DNA of 52,844 nt from Fibrobacterales bacterium Fibro_02 (GCA_001603905.1 LVAE01000096.1:1-52844), one strand, 5' to 3'; counted from the first letter of the stretch, positions 19,403 to 27,434 are shown. The notes: generated from the sequence alone by a model not told the origin. A program made the numbers and translations.

Positions 19403-20701
19403 TCAAATTTTCGGAGTAAATTTGCTTTTGTTGGGAAAATTCAAAGGAATGTACGTGACACGGTTTCGTTTCAGTTCCTTGATCCACTTGCCGTTTGCGT
19501 CATAGGCGGATTTGCCGCATAGCACCCACAGTACATCGATGGGGCGTTTGGTATTGAACTTTGGCGGCGGGGCGTAACCGTCCGTAAAGTAGATGAGTCC
19601 ATCATATTCGGGATGTGCACAATAGTAATCGGCAGCAGGCTGAAAACTTGTACCGCCACGCCCCATGACCTTCACCGTTTTGCGCACCTTCTTTAACGGT
19701 TCAGGTTCTCCCTGAATTTTGGAATCGAACTGCAGAACATCCATTTTCTCGATGCTATATTTGAAGAGTCTATTAATCACCGAGAAAAAGAAGGATAGAC
19801 TTCTGTCAGTCACGGAGCCACTCACATCGACCGCGATCAGCAAGTTCGTTGAAAGTTCGTAGCGGCTACCCATGGCGTCAAAACCGAAGCGACGGTTCGG
19901 GCGCATACGCGTAAGGCGACGCTTACTCGAAATGACAGATGTCTTGAACTGGCTCAACATTTTGCGGTAGTCCATATCGACTTTCTGGCTTGCCTTGATG
20001 ATGCCCTGCAGCTTGCCTGAAATGGAACCCCATTTGTTGCCCGCTTCAGCAACTTCGATAAATCCGTTTATGTCGCAGCAGGCTTCTTCATCTTCGTCCC
20101 AGAGTTCTGAAATCAGTGAATCTCGTACATCCTGCGCATTGAACTCTATTTGCGCGTCACGAGAGCCGCCGCCATTATTCTCGCCACCATTGCCATCGGC
20201 GGCGCATTCTCCTAGCTCGCCGACGCAGCCTTCGCCAGCATCACCCTCACTATAAGAGTCATGCTCGCCCAAAGCCCCGCCCATCGGCACCGACATTTCC
20301 TTGAGCAGAGTGTAGTACTCCTCGAAACATAACCCGCTAGGCAAACCCAGCTCCGCGCCATTCATTTGCGCCTTTACATTCCGCGAGACCTCATACACAT
20401 CGGCAATCGTGACATTGCTCGCTCGCGTAAGCAGCGATTTCACAGCAAAAGGAGGCTGCCGCTGATACGGGTGCTTGAGCAAAATGCGAAACATTTCAAC
20501 TTTCAGAAATTCCGACAACACGGCATCCGACACTCTTTCCAAAATTTCGGGAGCGAATTCAACTTTCCTGTTTCCGGTTCGCATTGGCACGGTCAGCAAA
20601 TCGTTCTCGCGGAATTCGTGACTGCAAAATACAGCAAACAACAGCGGTTCCGTCAGGAACCACCGTTCGCCAATTTTCTTTATCCTATCCAATACAGTCA
20701 T
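19403..20701 (-). CDS. VWA domain protein with degenerate DUF2201-type metallopeptidase region
   Basis: A 432-aa protein of the COG3864 type (putative metallopeptidase plus VWA). The C-terminal VWA domain keeps a MIDAS motif DVSGS and GRGGTSF. In the N-terminal domain the position where relatives carry HExxH reads VEMFRILLKHPYQRQP, so zinc-protease chemistry is probably lost. The centre holds a Gly/Glu/Asn-rich segment. The gene follows the MoxR ATPase by 36 bases; MoxR-VWA pairs act as chaperone-like or metal-insertion machines. What it remodels is unknown; its place upstream of recCBD is suggestive only. Confidence 0.8.
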   Translation of the reverse strand: MTVLDRIKKIGERWFLTEPLLFAVFCSHEFRENDLLTVPMRTGNRKVEFAPEILERVSDAVLSEFLKVEMFRILLKHPYQRQPPFAVKSLLTRASNVTIADVYEVSRNVKAQMNGAELGLPSGLCFEEYYTLLKEMSVPMGGALGEHDSYSEGDAGEGCVGELGECAADGNGGENNGGGSRDAQIEFNAQDVRDSLISELWDEDEEACCDINGFIEVAEAGNKWGSISGKLQGIIKASQKVDMDYRKMLSQFKTSVISSKRRLTRMRPNRRFGFDAMGSRYELSTNLLIAVDVSGSVTDRSLSFFFSVINRLFKYSIEKMDVLQFDSKIQGEPEPLKKVRKTVKVMGRGGTSFQPAADYYCAHPEYDGLIYFTDGYAPPPKFNTKRPIDVLWVLCGKSAYDANGKWIKELKRNRVTYIPLNFPNKSKFTPKI

Positions 20702-20737
20702 ACATTTTACATTGTCGGTTCGGCATGCTCACCGACC

Positions 20738-21814
20738 TTAAATTGACTTGATAAACGTCGTAATTTTCTTGTACAGTTCAGGGCACTGCATAATCACAAA
20801 TGACACCGTCGATGGATACAGCGAAGAGGAATACTGGCTTACAAAATGCGCCTGCGCCTCGCGGAACTTTTCACCCGAAAGGAATTCAAAATAAGCGGCA
20901 AAGTTTTTCGCGACCTTCGCGGCATCCTTTTCTTCGTAACCCTTCGTCTCAATAAAGCGGAAAATCGATTCGTTTACGGCGGCAAGCTCCGGCGTTATAC
21001 ACTTCTTGAGCACTGGCCTCTGTTTCGCGAAATCGCCAAGCAGAATTTCCTTCGCGCTCGGCAAGTGTTTCTGTTTGATTACCGCAAAGAACTTGGAAGC
21101 GGCAGGCATCCCAACAATACCCGCAATCACCGTTTTTAATAGCGGCGTCACCTCGTTCGTCTGCAGCACCTTCGATACGCGTTCCCATCCGCGGCGGTCA
21201 GGCGACTTTTCCAGCCCTTGGTCTTCGCGAGTAAACGCGGCACCGTCGAGCATTTCCGGATTTTCAGAAATAAAGTCGATGACGCGGCTATCCAGCCCCG
21301 CCTTTGACGCCCACAGCAGCCATTCCTGCGCGGTGGGCTTGAATTCGTAGATATTGAAGCGACTCACGAGAGCAGGATCCAAATCGGTCAGCTGGTATTC
21401 TTCGCCATCGTTCACCGCGCTAATCACACGCGAGCCTTCGGGCAACTTGCGACCCGCAAGCATACGGTTCAACGTCAAATCCATAATGGTCTGCAACACC
21501 TCGGGACGGGCACGGTTCAGTTCATCCAAGAACAGCACCACAGGATTGCCGTCGGTCGGAAACCAGTATGGCGGCATAAACAGAGTTTTTCCTGTCGTCT
21601 CGTCAAGTCGCGGAAGCCCAATCAGGTCGCCGGGATCGCTCATCTGTCCCAGAAACAGAATCACCACGCGTTCGCCGCGAGCCGTAAAAAACTTCTCAAG
21701 AATCTGCGACTTACCGATTCCGTGTTTGCCCGTGAGCATAATGTTCTGCGATGCGGGAGTCGCTGCCAACAAACTTTCCAGTTCCCGCGCATTAATTTTT
21801 ACCGACATGACCAC
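20738..21814 (-). CDS. MoxR-type AAA+ ATPase
   Basis: A 358-aa AAA+ ATPase. Walker A is TGKHGIGKSQ, Walker B is VVLFLDELNRARPEVLQ, and sensor residues lie in RVISAVNDGEEYQLTDLDPALVSRF with the arginine finger in the last segment. The segment GDLIGLPRLDETTG is typical of MoxR/RavA relatives. It lies 2 bases after the 239-aa gene and 36 bases before the VWA gene, its expected functional partner. The stretch after the ATPase core (about 190-358) is helical and specific to this subgroup. Substrate unknown. Confidence 0.88.
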   Translation of the reverse strand: MVMSVKINARELESLLAATPASQNIMLTGKHGIGKSQILEKFFTARGERVVILFLGQMSDPGDLIGLPRLDETTGKTLFMPPYWFPTDGNPVVLFLDELNRARPEVLQTIMDLTLNRMLAGRKLPEGSRVISAVNDGEEYQLTDLDPALVSRFNIYEFKPTAQEWLLWASKAGLDSRVIDFISENPEMLDGAAFTREDQGLEKSPDRRGWERVSKVLQTNEVTPLLKTVIAGIVGMPAASKFFAVIKQKHLPSAKEILLGDFAKQRPVLKKCITPELAAVNESIFRFIETKGYEEKDAAKVAKNFAAYFEFLSGEKFREAQAHFVSQYSSSLYPSTVSFVIMQCPELYKKITTFIKSI

Positions 21815-21816
21815 CT

Positions 21817-22536
21817 CTAATTTTTCAAAAATTCCTTTGTCATCGAAATGTCCACGGGGAACGGCATCATTTCAAGCATACGTTCAATGTTTTTGAGCAT
21901 CTCGGGCATAATGGGGATTCGCTTTGCAAAATTTTTATCGTTCAGCGAAATTTCTACCATCCGTTTATCGCCCATTTCTATCCGAAGCAAGAAGTATTTT
22001 TCCCTGTCCGCCAAATCCCATTCGTAACCCATTTGCGACATCATCTGGGCAACACTCGTTTTCAGACTCAACCTCGCTATTTCCTTAAGCTTGGCGTTCT
22101 TCTCAAATTCAATTTTCTTCTTTTCAAGCGCGACAAGATGTGCCGGAAAATTGTTGACGAAATCCTCTATGTTTTTCATAGTCTGCGATAAGTCGCAGGT
22201 GTCGACCTGATGAGAGAAAGGGGCGACGCCATCGGTGTTAAAATGCACATAATACAGCGAAGACGCCAGAACAAATTCAACAGATGCCCCCGCATCTAGC
22301 GAAAAGACAATCCTGATTCCACTTATTTTGTCGCCCGGCTGGACAATTTTCCCTTTTCCCGACCGCAATATATTGCACTTGCAATCTGGATGTCTCGTTT
22401 TCATGTCATTATACATGCCAAGGACCTCTCCCTCGGAAGGCGCACACCCACGCTCTCCGGGAACAAGAATCCCGCGCGCCAGTTTTTCCCAGTACTTGCG
22501 GGCCTCCTGCTCAAAAGTTTGCTTTTTAAAAAACAT
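21817..22536 (-). CDS. hypothetical protein in the MoxR-VWA-RecBCD run
   Basis: A 239-aa soluble protein that I do not recognise. The N-terminal half contains two nearby cysteines (HPDCKCNILRSGKG) and beta-like stretches (SGIRIVFSLDAGASVEFVLASS). The middle is charged and helical (VALEKKKIEFEKNAKLKEIA) and the C-terminus is rich in Met and Ile. No signal peptide or membrane segment is visible. The stop is 2 bases before the MoxR start, so it is very probably cotranscribed with the MoxR-VWA pair and may be an accessory or substrate-recognition factor. That role is an inference from position only. Confidence 0.7.
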   Translation of the reverse strand: MFFKKQTFEQEARKYWEKLARGILVPGERGCAPSEGEVLGMYNDMKTRHPDCKCNILRSGKGKIVQPGDKISGIRIVFSLDAGASVEFVLASSLYYVHFNTDGVAPFSHQVDTCDLSQTMKNIEDFVNNFPAHLVALEKKKIEFEKNAKLKEIARLSLKTSVAQMMSQMGYEWDLADREKYFLLRIEMGDKRMVEISLNDKNFAKRIPIMPEMLKNIERMLEMMPFPVDISMTKEFLKN

Positions 22537-22623
22537 ACAGTCCTTCCTTTTTCACCCTATAATATAGCATCCACTCGCGTCAAATAGTGACACTTTCTGT
22601 TTTCATCCCAAAAAACGGCATTT

Positions 22624-23289
22624 TTACTCCGGATGCGATTCCTGGTACTCCTTCAGTTTCAGTTCCGAAATCATCTTTTCTAGACTGCACAGTTCGCTCA
22701 CCTTGCCGAAAGTCCCTGAAGCAAAGGCCTGCGAGACCGCAGTTTCCTCGCTGTCAAGGGCATTTTGCACTTGCCGAACATAGTCACCAAAGGGCCTGCT
22801 CCGGATTCCGTGAATTTCGTTCTTGCAACGCGGACAAATGGCTCCCGCGACAGTCATCCCCGTAAGCGGCGAACCGCCGAAGGAGCGGATGTAGGCGGTA
22901 TTCCCGCAACTGCAATCCACCTTGTACGTCGCCGTATCCCAAATTCCGAGAAGCGCACCCAGCGTGATATTGACCGTAACCGGTACCCCTGCGGCACTGA
23001 ATCTTCTTCGCATCGCAATCGGGCCGATATAGGCGCCGCCACCACGCAACGCATAATGCGCATCGATCTTTGCATACCGAGGCATATTCATGATTTCGTC
23101 ACGGTGTCGCATGATCAAGTCAAGGTTGTCGAACAGCAACTTGCGTTTGCGCTCGTCGCGTTCCTTGTTTATCTCAAGAGTCTTTTGCGATTCCATATTG
23201 TCGAGGGATTCGTCTTCGCCTTCGATGTACGTCTTCGCATCCATGCGCCTGCTGAACAGCGCAAAACCTTCCTGTATCTTTACCGCCAT
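22624..23289 (-). CDS. hypothetical zinc-ribbon protein, paralogue of the adjacent gene
   Basis: A 221-aa protein closely similar to the product of the upstream gene at 23305-24039. Shared blocks include LDLIMRHRDEI, PRYAKIDAHYALRGGGAYIG, a CSCG motif and ICPRCKNEI, which together form a probable four-cysteine zinc site, and the GGSPLTG stretch between them. The N-terminal part before residue 50 is charged and helical. No export signal is seen. The 15-base gap to the upstream copy indicates tandem duplication. It is followed by an 87-base gap before the 239-aa gene. Function unknown. Confidence 0.75.
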   Translation of the reverse strand: MAVKIQEGFALFSRRMDAKTYIEGEDESLDNMESQKTLEINKERDERKRKLLFDNLDLIMRHRDEIMNMPRYAKIDAHYALRGGGAYIGPIAMRRRFSAAGVPVTVNITLGALLGIWDTATYKVDCSCGNTAYIRSFGGSPLTGMTVAGAICPRCKNEIHGIRSRPFGDYVRQVQNALDSEETAVSQAFASGTFGKVSELCSLEKMISELKLKEYQESHPE

Positions 23290-23304
23290 AACTACACCTC
23301 CTTT

Positions 23305-24039
23305 TTAAGCTTTTGTCGCCTCTTCGAGTTCCTTCTGCCAAAGTTCCTGCAGCAGAGTCTCGATATTGCAGACTTCACCGTCGCCCTTGAAATCACTCGC
23401 AATCTTCGGGTCTAGCCAATTGCCCTCGGCAACCTTCTTCTGGTATTCCACTTCGGCAACGGTCCACTTGGCGATAAGATTCTTCACCACCATTTCGATA
23501 TCCTCGTTCAGCTTTCCCGCCGCAAAGAAGTGGTACTTGCCGAAACTACGGTTCTTGACATGGATTTCCGCCTTGCACTTGGGGCATATCGCCGATGCGT
23601 TCGACCCGCCTGAAAGCGGGGACCCGACAAAGCGCCGAATAACAGCCGTTTCCCCGCACCGGCACGCGATGCGGAACTGGCCTGTTTCCCAGATTTTGAG
23701 CAAGGTACCCAGCTTGAGATTGAACGTGATGAGCGTCCCTGCGATGTTGATCTGCCTTGCGGTGGAGAGCCTGCCGACATAGCAGCCGCCTCCCTCCAGC
23801 AGGTAATGGGCATCAATGTTCGCGTAGCGGGGCGTCGCGATAATTTCATCCTTATGCCTCATGATGAGGTCAAGATTCTCGTAGAACAGATTGTACTTGC
23901 GTTCGAACCGCTTTTCCTGGACATCGAGGAGTGCCTCCTGGTCCTTCTTTTCTTGTTTCTGGATTTCTCCGATAAGGAGCAAGCCAGCCTTCTGGCGCTT
24001 GCAGAACTGCGCGAACCCTTCTCTGACGATTTGGGACAT
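23305..24039 (-). CDS. hypothetical zinc-ribbon protein, first gene of the run
   Basis: A 244-aa protein, the upstream member of a tandem paralogue pair. It has LDLIMRHKDEI, PRYANIDAHYLLEGGGCYVG, then a CRCG motif and ICPKCKAEI, spaced as in its neighbour, with VGSPLSG between. The paired CxC and CxxC motifs suggest a zinc ribbon. It begins the minus-strand series that runs through MoxR, VWA and RecBCD. Its start faces the small plus-strand peptide gene across a 139-base AT-rich gap that probably holds divergent promoters. I know no named family for it. Confidence 0.75.
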   Translation of the reverse strand: MSQIVREGFAQFCKRQKAGLLLIGEIQKQEKKDQEALLDVQEKRFERKYNLFYENLDLIMRHKDEIIATPRYANIDAHYLLEGGGCYVGRLSTARQINIAGTLITFNLKLGTLLKIWETGQFRIACRCGETAVIRRFVGSPLSGGSNASAICPKCKAEIHVKNRSFGKYHFFAAGKLNEDIEMVVKNLIAKWTVAEVEYQKKVAEGNWLDPKIASDFKGDGEVCNIETLLQELWQKELEEATKA

Positions 24040-24178
24040 AAAAATCTCCTTTTTTGACGTTTTCCGCCACTTTTTTGGCGAAAATGACGCTTTTTACCAC
24101 TTCCGCCGTTTTGTTTTATGCATATATTCAAATATACGCATAATTATTATCGAAAGACAAGGAGATTTTGTAAAAGGT

Positions 24179-24292
24179 TTGTCAAAAAAAGAATACACTG
24201 CACCTCAAATGAAAATCATCCCAGTCAAGGTGCAAGCCCCTCTGCTAGAAAATAGCGACCCGTGGGGCGTGTATATCGTCCCACGAGAATAA
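24179..24292 (+). CDS. putative 37-residue peptide gene (KKEYxxPQ type)
   Basis: A TTG-initiated frame encodes a 37-residue peptide starting MSKKEYTAPQMKIIPV and ending GVYIVPRE. An AAGGAG motif at 24159-24164 precedes it by a long 14 bases. An 8-bp hairpin begins 3 bases after the stop. The pattern lysine-lysine, tyrosine, proline near the start followed by a hydrophobic stretch and LLENS resembles small unannotated peptides seen in Fibrobacter and Bacteroidota genomes (from memory, unverified). The upstream frame is open much further left but has no coding character. Both start and reality of the gene are uncertain. Confidence 0.4.
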   Translation: MSKKEYTAPQMKIIPVKVQAPLLENSDPWGVYIVPRE

Positions 24293-24294
24293 GC

Positions 24295-24320
24295 AATTGC
24301 GGTTAAAAATGGCCGCAATT
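24295..24320 (+). terminator. hairpin after the small peptide gene
   Basis: AATTGCGG and CCGCAATT form a perfect 8-bp stem with a 10-base loop, starting 3 bases beyond the peptide stop codon. The following TCGTTAATTC is only weakly T-rich, so termination may be partial. Confidence 0.45.
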
Positions 24321-24344
24321 TCGTTAATTCACTTAATTTAAAGA

Positions 24345-24415
24345 TTTATAGCATATTTTACACCATTATTCACTAAATATTATGAAATAAATTTTTTTAT
24401 TTTTAGCATTTTTTA
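24345..24415 (+). promoter_or_regulatory. direct repeats upstream of hipB, possible operator region
   Basis: Two similar 16-base boxes, TTTATAGCATATTTTA (24345-24360) and TTTTTAGCATTTTTTA (24400-24415), lie upstream of hipB in a very AT-rich stretch. HipB-type antitoxins autorepress through repeated operators, so these are candidate binding sites. A strong ribosome binding site AGGAGG follows near 24437. The AT-richness makes chance similarity quite possible. Confidence 0.25.
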
Positions 24416-24445
24416 TTATATTTATAACAGAGACTAGGAGGAATT

Positions 24446-24871
24446 ATGGCCACATACTCCGTACAAACTGACGAATCCGCGCTCGCTTTGCTCGGCAGGC
24501 GAATGGCGGCATTTCGCATTCGCAGCAACTGGACCCAAGCACAGCTCGCCGAACAGGCGGGCGTGAGCAAGGGCACCATCGAGCGTATAGAGAGAGGCGA
24601 TTCCGTGCAGGTAATCAACCTCATCAAGGTCCTGCGCGTATGCGGCATGCTAGAGACATTCCTCGCCGTTTTTCCCGACGACTCGCCGTCGCCTATGCAA
24701 ATTTTGCAGATGGGCAAGGTAAAAGCCCGCAAGAGAGTCCGCAGCCCGCGCAACAACGAAAGCGATGCAAGCGCCGTCACCGAAAAGCCCGGCAAATATA
24801 CCGCCAGCGACACGGCACCAAAAGCGAAACGCAAGCACAACACCCCCTGGGTATGGGACGAAGACAAGTAG
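24446..24871 (+). CDS. hipB: XRE-family antitoxin, HipB-like
   Basis: A 141-aa DNA-binding protein. An XRE helix-turn-helix occupies about residues 13-70 (WTQAQLAEQAGVSKGTIERI, then RGDSVQVINLIKVLRV). The C-terminal 60 residues are Lys/Arg-rich and end with TPWVWDEDK, longer than E. coli HipB (88 aa); such tails can contact the toxin. A strong AGGAGG site precedes the ATG and hipA follows after 9 bases. It is expected to neutralise HipA and repress the operon. The call rests on the HTH and the gene pair. Confidence 0.85.
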   Translation: MATYSVQTDESALALLGRRMAAFRIRSNWTQAQLAEQAGVSKGTIERIERGDSVQVINLIKVLRVCGMLETFLAVFPDDSPSPMQILQMGKVKARKRVRSPRNNESDASAVTEKPGKYTASDTAPKAKRKHNTPWVWDEDK

Positions 24872-24880
24872 GGGCACGCC

Positions 24881-26200
24881 ATGATCGCGGTAGAAGTCAA
24901 ACTTTGGGGCACGACCATCGGGGCACTCTCCATGCTCGAGGGCGAAACGGTCGCACTATTCGAGTACGCACCCGAATTTTTAGAGGCAGGCATTGAGCCT
25001 GCGCCAATCGCGATGCCCGTTTCCAACCGCATCTATTCCTTCCCGCAACTTTCAAAAACATTCCACGGACTGCCCGGACTCTTCGCGGACAGTCTTCCCG
25101 ACAAGTTCGGCAACAAGATTATCGATGCATGGCTTTTACGGCAGGGTCGCACTCCCGAAAGTTTCACCGCACTTGAACGCCTTTGCTACACGGGGAACCG
25201 CGGCATGGGGGCACTGGAGTTTCTGCCGTTGTTAGGCCCCGAATCGCTCCCAGAAGATTCCCTGAACGTGGAAAACCTACGAATATTTGCCGCCGAGGTA
25301 TTGAACCAACGCAAGCAATTTTCCGCTAGAAATGTTAAGGGGAAACCACTTTCCAAAAAGAGCAACAAGGCTTTTGAGGAAATTCTGCGAGTCGGCACAT
25401 CGGCGGGTGGAGCACGCGCAAAGATTCTCGTTGCATACGACGAGGCCACCGGCGAAATGCGTTCAGGCCAAGTTGCGACGGATCCTCGATTCGGCTACTG
25501 GCTCCTAAAACTAGACGACGTACAGAACAACAGCGACAAGGAAGGCGCCGACATGTTCGGGTACGGAGCCATCGAATACACCTACTCGCAAATGGCGAAG
25601 CTCGCGGGCATCGACATGACTGAATGCAGGCTGTACGAATGTGCGAGGCACAGGCACTTTATGACACGGCGATTTGACCGTCTCGCAGGCGGGAAAAAAT
25701 TGCACTACCAGTCACTCTGCGCACTCGCCCACTACGACTTCAACCTGCCGGGGGCATACAGCTACGAACAGGCGATCGACATTGTCAAGCGTCTTGACCT
25801 CGGCTATGACACTCTCGAAGAGATGTACCGCCGCGCGGCATTCAACATATGCGCACGCAACCAGGATGACCACCCCAAAAACATCGGATTCCTGATGGAC
25901 AAACGCGGAGTATGGTCGCTCGCGCCCGCTTTCGATGTCACGTTCGCCTACAACCCGCAAGGCGCATGGACGGGAACACACCAGATGACATTCAACGGTA
26001 AGCGCGACAACTTCACGCTGGATGATTTTTACGCTGTCGCAAAATTTGCAGGGCTAAGGCAAGGACGCTACAAGAAGATTCTAGCCGAAGTTGAAAATGC
26101 CGTAAAGAGCTGGCCCAAACTCGCCAAGAAGAACGGCATCCCCGCAAACGTCATCTGCGCGATCGCGGATGCATATGAATTTACGTTGCACAAACCGTAA
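24881..26200 (+). CDS. hipA: HipA-family serine/threonine kinase toxin
   Basis: A 439-aa kinase, the same length as E. coli HipA, which phosphorylates glutamyl-tRNA synthetase and induces persistence. The N-terminal domain (about 1-110) has the HipA-N pattern LPGLFADSLPDKFGN. The glycine-rich ATP loop is VGTSAGGARAK (171-181). Then come RHRHFMTRRFDR, the catalytic loop CARNQDDHPKN (324-334) and the metal-binding APAFDVT (349-355). All expected kinase residues appear intact, so the toxin is probably active. HipB lies immediately upstream. A hairpin overlaps the stop codon. Confidence 0.93.
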   Translation: MIAVEVKLWGTTIGALSMLEGETVALFEYAPEFLEAGIEPAPIAMPVSNRIYSFPQLSKTFHGLPGLFADSLPDKFGNKIIDAWLLRQGRTPESFTALERLCYTGNRGMGALEFLPLLGPESLPEDSLNVENLRIFAAEVLNQRKQFSARNVKGKPLSKKSNKAFEEILRVGTSAGGARAKILVAYDEATGEMRSGQVATDPRFGYWLLKLDDVQNNSDKEGADMFGYGAIEYTYSQMAKLAGIDMTECRLYECARHRHFMTRRFDRLAGGKKLHYQSLCALAHYDFNLPGAYSYEQAIDIVKRLDLGYDTLEEMYRRAAFNICARNQDDHPKNIGFLMDKRGVWSLAPAFDVTFAYNPQGAWTGTHQMTFNGKRDNFTLDDFYAVAKFAGLRQGRYKKILAEVENAVKSWPKLAKKNGIPANVICAIADAYEFTLHKP

Positions 26201-26215
26201 AGCACCTACGGTTTG
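26191..26215 (+). terminator. hairpin at the 3' end of hipA
   Basis: CAAACCGTA and TACGGTTTG form a perfect 9-bp stem with a 7-base loop, overlapping the hipA TAA. Only a short, weak T-run follows, so this is a possible rather than typical intrinsic terminator. Confidence 0.4.
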
Positions 26216-26245
26216 CACCATTTAAGAATTCGATCTTCCGAAGGT

Positions 26246-26455
26246 CTAAATCGTTTCCTGCTTGAATTCTTCGGCGGTAGCGTCGGGGCCATCCCACCAA
26301 AGTTTATTCGAATCGTCGTACAGCATTTTCGCCGTATTCGATTTCATAAAATCCACAAGGACATCCTCGGGAGACCTCTGGGATTCTTTCGCGATTTTTT
26401 CGATAGCCATGAGCGCAGTCAAATCCATGGAAAACAAAATCTTGTCGTTTGCCAT
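26246..26455 (-). CDS. small protein, likely toxin-antitoxin associated
   Basis: A 69-aa acidic protein. A helical N-terminal part (LTALMAIEKIAKESQRSPED) precedes SNTAKMLYDDSNKLWWDGPD and a short C-terminal helix ending EEFKQETI. From memory, small proteins with the LYDE-x-LWWDGP pattern sit beside DUF3791 and DUF3990 genes, as this one sits 44 bases downstream of the DUF3791-like gene. An antitoxin-like or adaptor role is plausible. It converges on hipA, 45 bases away. The gap between it and the DUF3791 gene holds no other credible gene. Confidence 0.65.
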   Translation of the reverse strand: MANDKILFSMDLTALMAIEKIAKESQRSPEDVLVDFMKSNTAKMLYDDSNKLWWDGPDATAEEFKQETI

Positions 26456-26498
26456 AGACTACCTCAAAGCCACTCGCTCGGATTTGATTTCAGCTGTT

Positions 26499-26717
26499 TC
26501 ATAGATTAGCCCCCTTCGCCTTGAGGTAGGCCCTGACATCTTCAAAAACAGCCTCGTCGCCTTCCACATGGAATATGCCAAAACATTCGCGGATATACCT
26601 GAGGACATCGAACCGTTTGAACAGTTCCGCAGTAGCCTTCAAAGTCAGGCAAAAACGTTCCGAGGCCATCCTCAGAATCCGAATCTGCATAAAGAGTATC
26701 TGCTGCTGTTCAAGCAT
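26499..26717 (-). CDS. DUF3791 family small protein
   Basis: A 72-aa protein with the DUF3791 pattern: an N-terminal helix (FMQIRILRMASERFCLT), FKRFDVLRYIRECFGIFHVE and the ending VRAYLKAKGANL. DUF3791 proteins are normally encoded with a DUF3990 partner thought to be a toxin. Here only a 44-base gap and the 69-aa gene follow, so the toxin is absent. The pair may be an orphan antitoxin remnant or part of a variant system. No promoter was identified in the 29 bases before it. Confidence 0.75.
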   Translation of the reverse strand: MLEQQQILFMQIRILRMASERFCLTLKATAELFKRFDVLRYIRECFGIFHVEGDEAVFEDVRAYLKAKGANL

Positions 26718-26746
26718 ACCAACAATTTATAAAAAAATCCAGCCGC

Positions 26747-27301
26747 TTAAGGCAAATAATCGCCGAGATAGGCATCCTTCAGCACGTCATCGTGAGCATC
26801 AATAATCCACTTGAGTTCGGGGATTATGGATTCCACGGCGTTTCCTTTTTCCAACGACTCACCAACAGCAAGCAGAGCCTCGTCATGGGTCGTTTTGTAG
26901 AGAAGGTCAACGAGTTCCTGCGCACTGGAGTCATCGAGAGTGAGGCCCGCGGAATGCATTTCGGGGCAGTCCGTCTCGTAATATCCGAAAAGGGAATCCG
27001 GCGAACAACCGGGGCATTCATCGCGTTCCCACAGAGTAAAGACGCGGCATACTTCCCTGCCATCGGGGCGCACGCCCATAAATTCTCGTTTCCAGAACCT
27101 GACATCCAGTTCCATCTCGTTTCCGCAATGCGGACACTCTTTCCCGCGAAGAGTCGTTGATCTGACCTTATAGAAATTCAAGCGCTCATCGCCGGCAACT
27201 TCAGTAAAATGTCCATCCATGTCGCAAGACTCGCCACATTCAGTACATGTGACACCCACGTCTTCCATCCAGCTTACGGGCCAGTTCTTGTCAATTTCCA
27301 T
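26747..27301 (-). CDS. hypothetical cysteine-rich zinc-binding protein
   Basis: A 184-aa cytosolic protein. Paired cysteines CTECGESC near residue 19, CPHCGNE near 56 and CPGC near 97 suggest one or two zinc sites. The middle contains aromatic and charged strands (VRFWKREFMGVRPDG) and the C-terminal 80 residues look helical (SAQELVDLLYKTTHDEAL). I do not recognise the family; it differs from the zinc-ribbon paralogues at 22.6-24.0 kb. It stands alone on the minus strand between the DUF3791 gene and the GH5 terminator. Confidence 0.7.
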   Translation of the reverse strand: MEIDKNWPVSWMEDVGVTCTECGESCDMDGHFTEVAGDERLNFYKVRSTTLRGKECPHCGNEMELDVRFWKREFMGVRPDGREVCRVFTLWERDECPGCSPDSLFGYYETDCPEMHSAGLTLDDSSAQELVDLLYKTTHDEALLAVGESLEKGNAVESIIPELKWIIDAHDDVLKDAYLGDYLP

Positions 27302-27393
27302 AAAAAATCCTTTGCGTTATTTGATTTCGCCCATTAATATACATTCTCTACGCGACAATTATTGACATACAGAGCGGTTTTAGCATTTTTTTG

Positions 27394-27434
27394 AAAAAAA
27401 GGCTTGACAGTGCCTTATATGGTTCTGTCAAGCC
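27394..27434 (-). terminator. intrinsic terminator of the GH5 cellulase gene
   Basis: On the minus strand GGCTTGACAG, a 14-base loop and CTGTCAAGCC form a perfect 10-bp stem, followed immediately by seven Ts (27394-27400). It lies 58 bases after the GH5 stop codon. This is the clearest rho-independent terminator in the window. Confidence 0.88.

Noticed and set aside
26456..26500. 12-codon frame between the DUF3791 and 69-aa genes
   Set aside because: It starts by overlapping the DUF3791 stop but ends after 12 codons with no recognisable motif; too short to call.
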